Below the pieces are notes generated by a model. It did no database searches. It was given only the letters and a program-made list of their open reading frames with translations, and was not told where the DNA came from. A program made the translations under genes and the position numbers. From Blautia sp. (GTDB lineage Bacteria > Bacillota > Clostridia > Lachnospirales > Lachnospiraceae), in NCBI GenBank assembly GCA_017515325.1, contig JAFWGA010000063.1, forward strand, positions 1 through 64,000: a DNA stretch of 64,000 nucleotides, read 5' to 3'. This document shows positions 61,461 to 64,000 of this stretch, in pieces. Positions within the stretch are counted from its first letter, which is position 1, and every line of letters begins with the position of its first letter.

Positions 61461-61503
61461 GGGGTGATGCCTGTCTCATTCACGTGACAGGCACCACCCC
61501 TTT
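61461..61503. terminator. GC-rich hairpin before the convergent PHP gene
   Basis: GGGGTGATGCCTGTC pairs with GACAGGCACCACCCC (one mismatch), followed by TTTG. The GGTGCCTGTC arm resembles REP-like palindromes. It lies between convergent genes. Confidence 0.55.
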
Positions 61504-61512
61504 GCAGTAGAA

Positions 61513-62244
61513 TCATTGTATAGTGACTTTACACGGCATCATCTGCCCGGTCTTTACCATTCGGATGAAATCCTCCACGCTGTTTACCGGTTCGGCTGAG
61601 CACATCCCCGCCAGCTCCTGTTTTACCCCCTTCTCCTTTAACCGGGCAAAAACTCCTGCGGCCCAGTGATTGTCTGATCCGCAGGTTTCCAGCAGGCCGT
61701 ACTGTCTGGCATAATGGGCTGCCATATCATTGACCAGCTGCGGCTGGCAGGAATTGATGATCTCCACCCCGTGCACGCTCCGGGGAAAGAGCCGGATATG
61801 GTTGATATAATCTGCCTCCCGGTAGGGATGCGCCTGTATGATAAACGCTCCCTCCTCCATCATCATCTGAAGCTCCTGGGTCTTTTCCATCTCCAGGATC
61901 TCTGGATGAGCTTTATACCAGGCTTGATCCAATCCATAGACCAGGAAATCCGTTCCATAATAAGACAGCTCGACACCCGGAAAAACCTTCAGACCAATCC
62001 TCTCCCCTTCCCGGGCACCCTGCTCAAAGCCCGAAAAGTAATAGTCGATCTGTTCCTCATAGGGAAGGCGTCTCGCCTCCGGATTGATATTTCCGTCCAG
62101 GAAATGATTGGTGATAAAAATACCATCGTAACCCATGGAATGATAAAACCGCACGGTATCCTCAGGAAGAGCTTTTGCGCATTTACTGACCGGAGCCGTA
62201 TGGCAATGTGTCTCATATTTATATCTGTATTCCTTCAGTTCCAT
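61513..62244 (-). CDS. PHP-domain phosphoesterase-like protein
   Basis: 243 residues. PHP metal-binding motifs occur in order: YETHCHTAP (His13, His15 region), FITNHFLDG, a Glu in FPGVELSY, IIQAHPYRE and TCGSDNHWA. These match the polymerase-and-histidinol-phosphatase superfamily, whose members hydrolyse phosphoesters with two to three metals. The true substrate is unknown. It lies 45 bases downstream of the aldo/keto reductase gene and is probably cotranscribed. Confidence 0.85.
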   Translation of the reverse strand: MELKEYRYKYETHCHTAPVSKCAKALPEDTVRFYHSMGYDGIFITNHFLDGNINPEARRLPYEEQIDYYFSGFEQGAREGERIGLKVFPGVELSYYGTDFLVYGLDQAWYKAHPEILEMEKTQELQMMMEEGAFIIQAHPYREADYINHIRLFPRSVHGVEIINSCQPQLVNDMAAHYARQYGLLETCGSDNHWAAGVFARLKEKGVKQELAGMCSAEPVNSVEDFIRMVKTGQMMPCKVTIQ

Positions 62245-62289
62245 ATTGATCCTTTCACCCCTGTTGTCATGTCCATACTCCCCTATCCT

Positions 62290-63495
62290 TTATTTCCGTA
62301 AATCTTCATGGATAGATTGTGATCTCATTCGTACCTGGTCACTCCAGTGAGGCCCCTTCTCATACATTTCAGCCAGCTCTGCCATAGCGGAAGGCACATC
62401 GATATGCTGGGGACATGCATGCGAGCACTGGCCGCAGCCCACACAGGCAGCCGGCCGCTTATCTTCTTCGAGAGCGTCGATCCGCATGGAGGGAGTCATG
62501 GTCTGGGCGAATTTATAATCGTTGTAGCAACGAAGAAGTTCCGGAATATCCAGGCCGGCAGGACATCCGTCACAACAGTATCTGCAGGCCGTACAGGGAA
62601 CTCCCTTCTTCAGATGCTCAGCGATTTCCATCAGGGTTTCCCGCTCCTGGTCTGTCAGCGGCCATTCTTCCCGGAAGGTCCGTATATTGTCCTCCACCTG
62701 AAACACCTCATTCATGCCGGACAGAATCATCTTGACTCCCGGCAGAGACTGCAGGAAACGGAAGGCATAGGAAGCGTCGCTGGGCATAGGGTCATCCCCA
62801 CCCGCAGCCTGATGAATAGCTTTGAGCTTTGCGGACTCCTCTTCCGGCAGTACCGCAAGCTTGCCTCCGCGGCAGGGTTCCATGACCCATACGCCAAGCC
62901 CGTGAGAGACGATGATATCATATTTTCTTTTCGCGTCCTGCAGGGTCCAGTCCAGATAATTGAGCTGAATCTGGACAAAATCAAATACCCCCTCATGTCT
63001 GGTCAGGAAGTCTTCGAGCAGTTGGGGACCACCGTGGCAGGAAAAACCAAGGCTTTTGATCTTTCCTTCCTTTTTCATCTGCAGCAGATCCGGAATAATG
63101 TGATATTCCTCACTTTCATAATATTTCAAAGACCACTCCGTGATATTGTGCAGCAGGTAAAAGTCGAAATAATCCGTCCTGCATTTCCGGAGAGAGACAT
63201 GGAAGAGGGCAATATTGTCGATCGGTGCAGTCAGAGAATGACCCGGAAACTTATCAGCGATATAATAGCTATCCCGGGGATAGCGGGACAACGCCTCCGC
63301 CATTGCGATTTCCGATTTTCCGCCCAGATAAGGATAGGCTGTATCGAAATAATTCACGCCCTCGGCAATGGCGATGTCAAACATGGCATTTACCTTGTCC
63401 TGATCGATTTCCCCGGTCTTTGGATCAAGGGCAAATCTCATGCATCCAAAGCCCAGCTTAGACAGCTTTTGGTTTTTAAATTCACTGTAGATCAT
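62290..63495 (-). CDS. Aldo/keto reductase with C-terminal ferredoxin domain
   Basis: 401 residues. The barrel domain (1-290) keeps the reductase tetrad: Asp and Tyr in YFDTAYPYLGG, Lys in IADKFPG and His in YLLHNITEW. The C-terminal part has a CTACRYCCDGCPAG site and a CVGCGQCSHACPQ site for [4Fe-4S] clusters. Such fused enzymes are common in anaerobes and probably reduce small carbonyls with electrons from ferredoxin or NADPH. The substrate is unknown. It appears to share a transcript with the PHP gene. Confidence 0.92.
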   Translation of the reverse strand: MIYSEFKNQKLSKLGFGCMRFALDPKTGEIDQDKVNAMFDIAIAEGVNYFDTAYPYLGGKSEIAMAEALSRYPRDSYYIADKFPGHSLTAPIDNIALFHVSLRKCRTDYFDFYLLHNITEWSLKYYESEEYHIIPDLLQMKKEGKIKSLGFSCHGGPQLLEDFLTRHEGVFDFVQIQLNYLDWTLQDAKRKYDIIVSHGLGVWVMEPCRGGKLAVLPEEESAKLKAIHQAAGGDDPMPSDASYAFRFLQSLPGVKMILSGMNEVFQVEDNIRTFREEWPLTDQERETLMEIAEHLKKGVPCTACRYCCDGCPAGLDIPELLRCYNDYKFAQTMTPSMRIDALEEDKRPAACVGCGQCSHACPQHIDVPSAMAELAEMYEKGPHWSDQVRMRSQSIHEDLRK

Positions 63496-63574
63496 AGATA
63501 TACTCCTCTCGGAACGTATGATGATTTTTTATGGATATCATAACATGATCCCTTGCCTAATTCTATTCTTTCCG

Positions 63575-63627
63575 AAAAAAAACATTGCCGAGCCCATTCC
63601 CCCTCATGGGAGATGACCCGACAATGT
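63575..63627 (-). terminator. Leftward terminator overlapping the MATE fragment
   Basis: ACATTG..CG and CG.CAATGT arms form a stem, and on the minus strand eight T follow. It covers the first codons of the MATE remnant at 63585, so that start is probably not native. Confidence 0.65.
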
Positions 63628-63977
63628 TTCATCATCTAATTCAGCAGATCTACAATCTTGCCGATTCCATTATCGTCGGACGCTTTGTCGGTTCCACTGC
63701 ATTTGCCGCCATTGGGGCCACCTCCGCCATCACCTTTCTCTTTTTTGCCCTTTGCAACGGTATAGCCAGCGGCGCTGGTATTGTTGTCTCCCAGTATTAT
63801 GGTGCCCATGAGGATGATAATGTCAGACAGTGTATCATTAACACCGGTCTGATCATGCTCATTGTTCCTGTCTTTTTCGGCATAGCCGGTTTTTCCCTGG
63901 CTCCTGCCCTATTGAGGGTCCTGAATACACCTCCTGTCATTATCCACGATGCCGTTATGTACACCCGCTTTATGTAA
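63585..63977 (+). pseudogene. MATE-family transporter fragment, broken at both ends
   Basis: About 130 residues match the first third of a MATE protein: QQIYNLADSIIVGRFVGSTAF, GIASGAGIVVSQYYGAHEDD and LRVLNTPPVIIHDAVMYTR. The normal first 20 residues are replaced by an unrelated PSPFPLMGDDPTMF run over a terminator hairpin. An in-frame TAA stops the frame right after YTRFM, where the intact family goes on for about 300 residues; only 23 bases of the window follow, so continuation in another frame cannot be tested. It looks like a decayed copy. Confidence 0.7.
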
Positions 63978-64000
63978 AAAGCTCCGGCTTCATTGATATG

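Noticed and set aside
62347..63543. 398-codon plus-strand frame opposite the aldo/keto reductase
   Set aside because: The opposite strand encodes the reductase tetrad and ferredoxin motifs; the plus frame has no domain or ribosome site.

Overview
The window looks like a chromosomal segment of an anaerobic Clostridia-type Firmicute, most like Lachnospiraceae. The reasons are LL-diaminopimelate aminotransferase, a two-part NHLM/NHLP peptide exporter, an ANTAR regulator beside a short glutamine synthetase, a DegV protein, 2-hydroxyacyl-CoA-dehydratase-type Fe-S proteins, a clostripain (C11) protease and shared-ATPase sugar ABC systems. Starts are AGGAGG-driven and use ATG, GTG and TTG. No rRNA, tRNA, IS element, phage or CRISPR array was seen.

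Layout. 1-12.5 kb: the end of an SH3b-type protein, then a peptide-export island with one short NHLM fusion-like protein and two tandem copies of the C39-peptidase ABC / non-peptidase ABC pair. It is followed by a small leader-like peptide gene that runs antisense to the 3' end of an ECF sigma gene, and by a repeat-rich lipoprotein. 12.6-21 kb: a sugar ABC transporter (binding protein and two permeases), a secreted C11 protease preceded by a 53-aa double-glycine peptide gene with a terminator between them, and a GH13 glucosidase. 21-24.2 kb: cytidine deaminase, SurE, a ThrE-type exporter and an RsbW-like kinase. 24.5-36.3 kb: a lyxose/allulose-type operon (isomerase, RbsA/C/B-like transporter, epimerase, hexuloisomerase) with a strong promoter and palindromic operators, then a ROK regulator, an EamA transporter and a second sugar ABC set. 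36.4-45.2 kb: arylamine N-acetyltransferase, livHMGF with its binding protein, DegV, ANTAR regulator and glutamine synthetase. 45.2-48.8 kb: dapL with an attenuator-like leader, and a two-component system. 48.9-54.3 kb: a translationally coupled five-gene operon (small Cys-rich membrane protein, HgdC-like activase, HgdB-like protein, NapH-like polyferredoxin, and an HgdB paralogue that has lost cluster cysteines). It is divergent from a Fur-family regulator and a metal ABC transporter. 54.3-64 kb: MATE exporter, Ig-like protein, HD-GYP protein, secreted protein, PHP protein, ferredoxin-type aldo/keto reductase and a broken MATE gene.

Most unusual parts: (a) the short GG-leader peptide joined through a terminator to a secreted clostripain protease, (b) the duplicated NHLM exporter with an antisense sigma/peptide pair and no recognisable modifying enzyme, and (c) the five-gene redox operon with one cluster-bearing and one apparently cluster-less HgdB-like protein next to a Fur-family regulator. 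Several intergenic motifs also recur: an ATGGCAGGG tail after terminators, a GAATGGTTCTC Fur-like core, and CGTGCGCATAC at promoters. All functions are inferred from reading the protein sequences; no database search was run.
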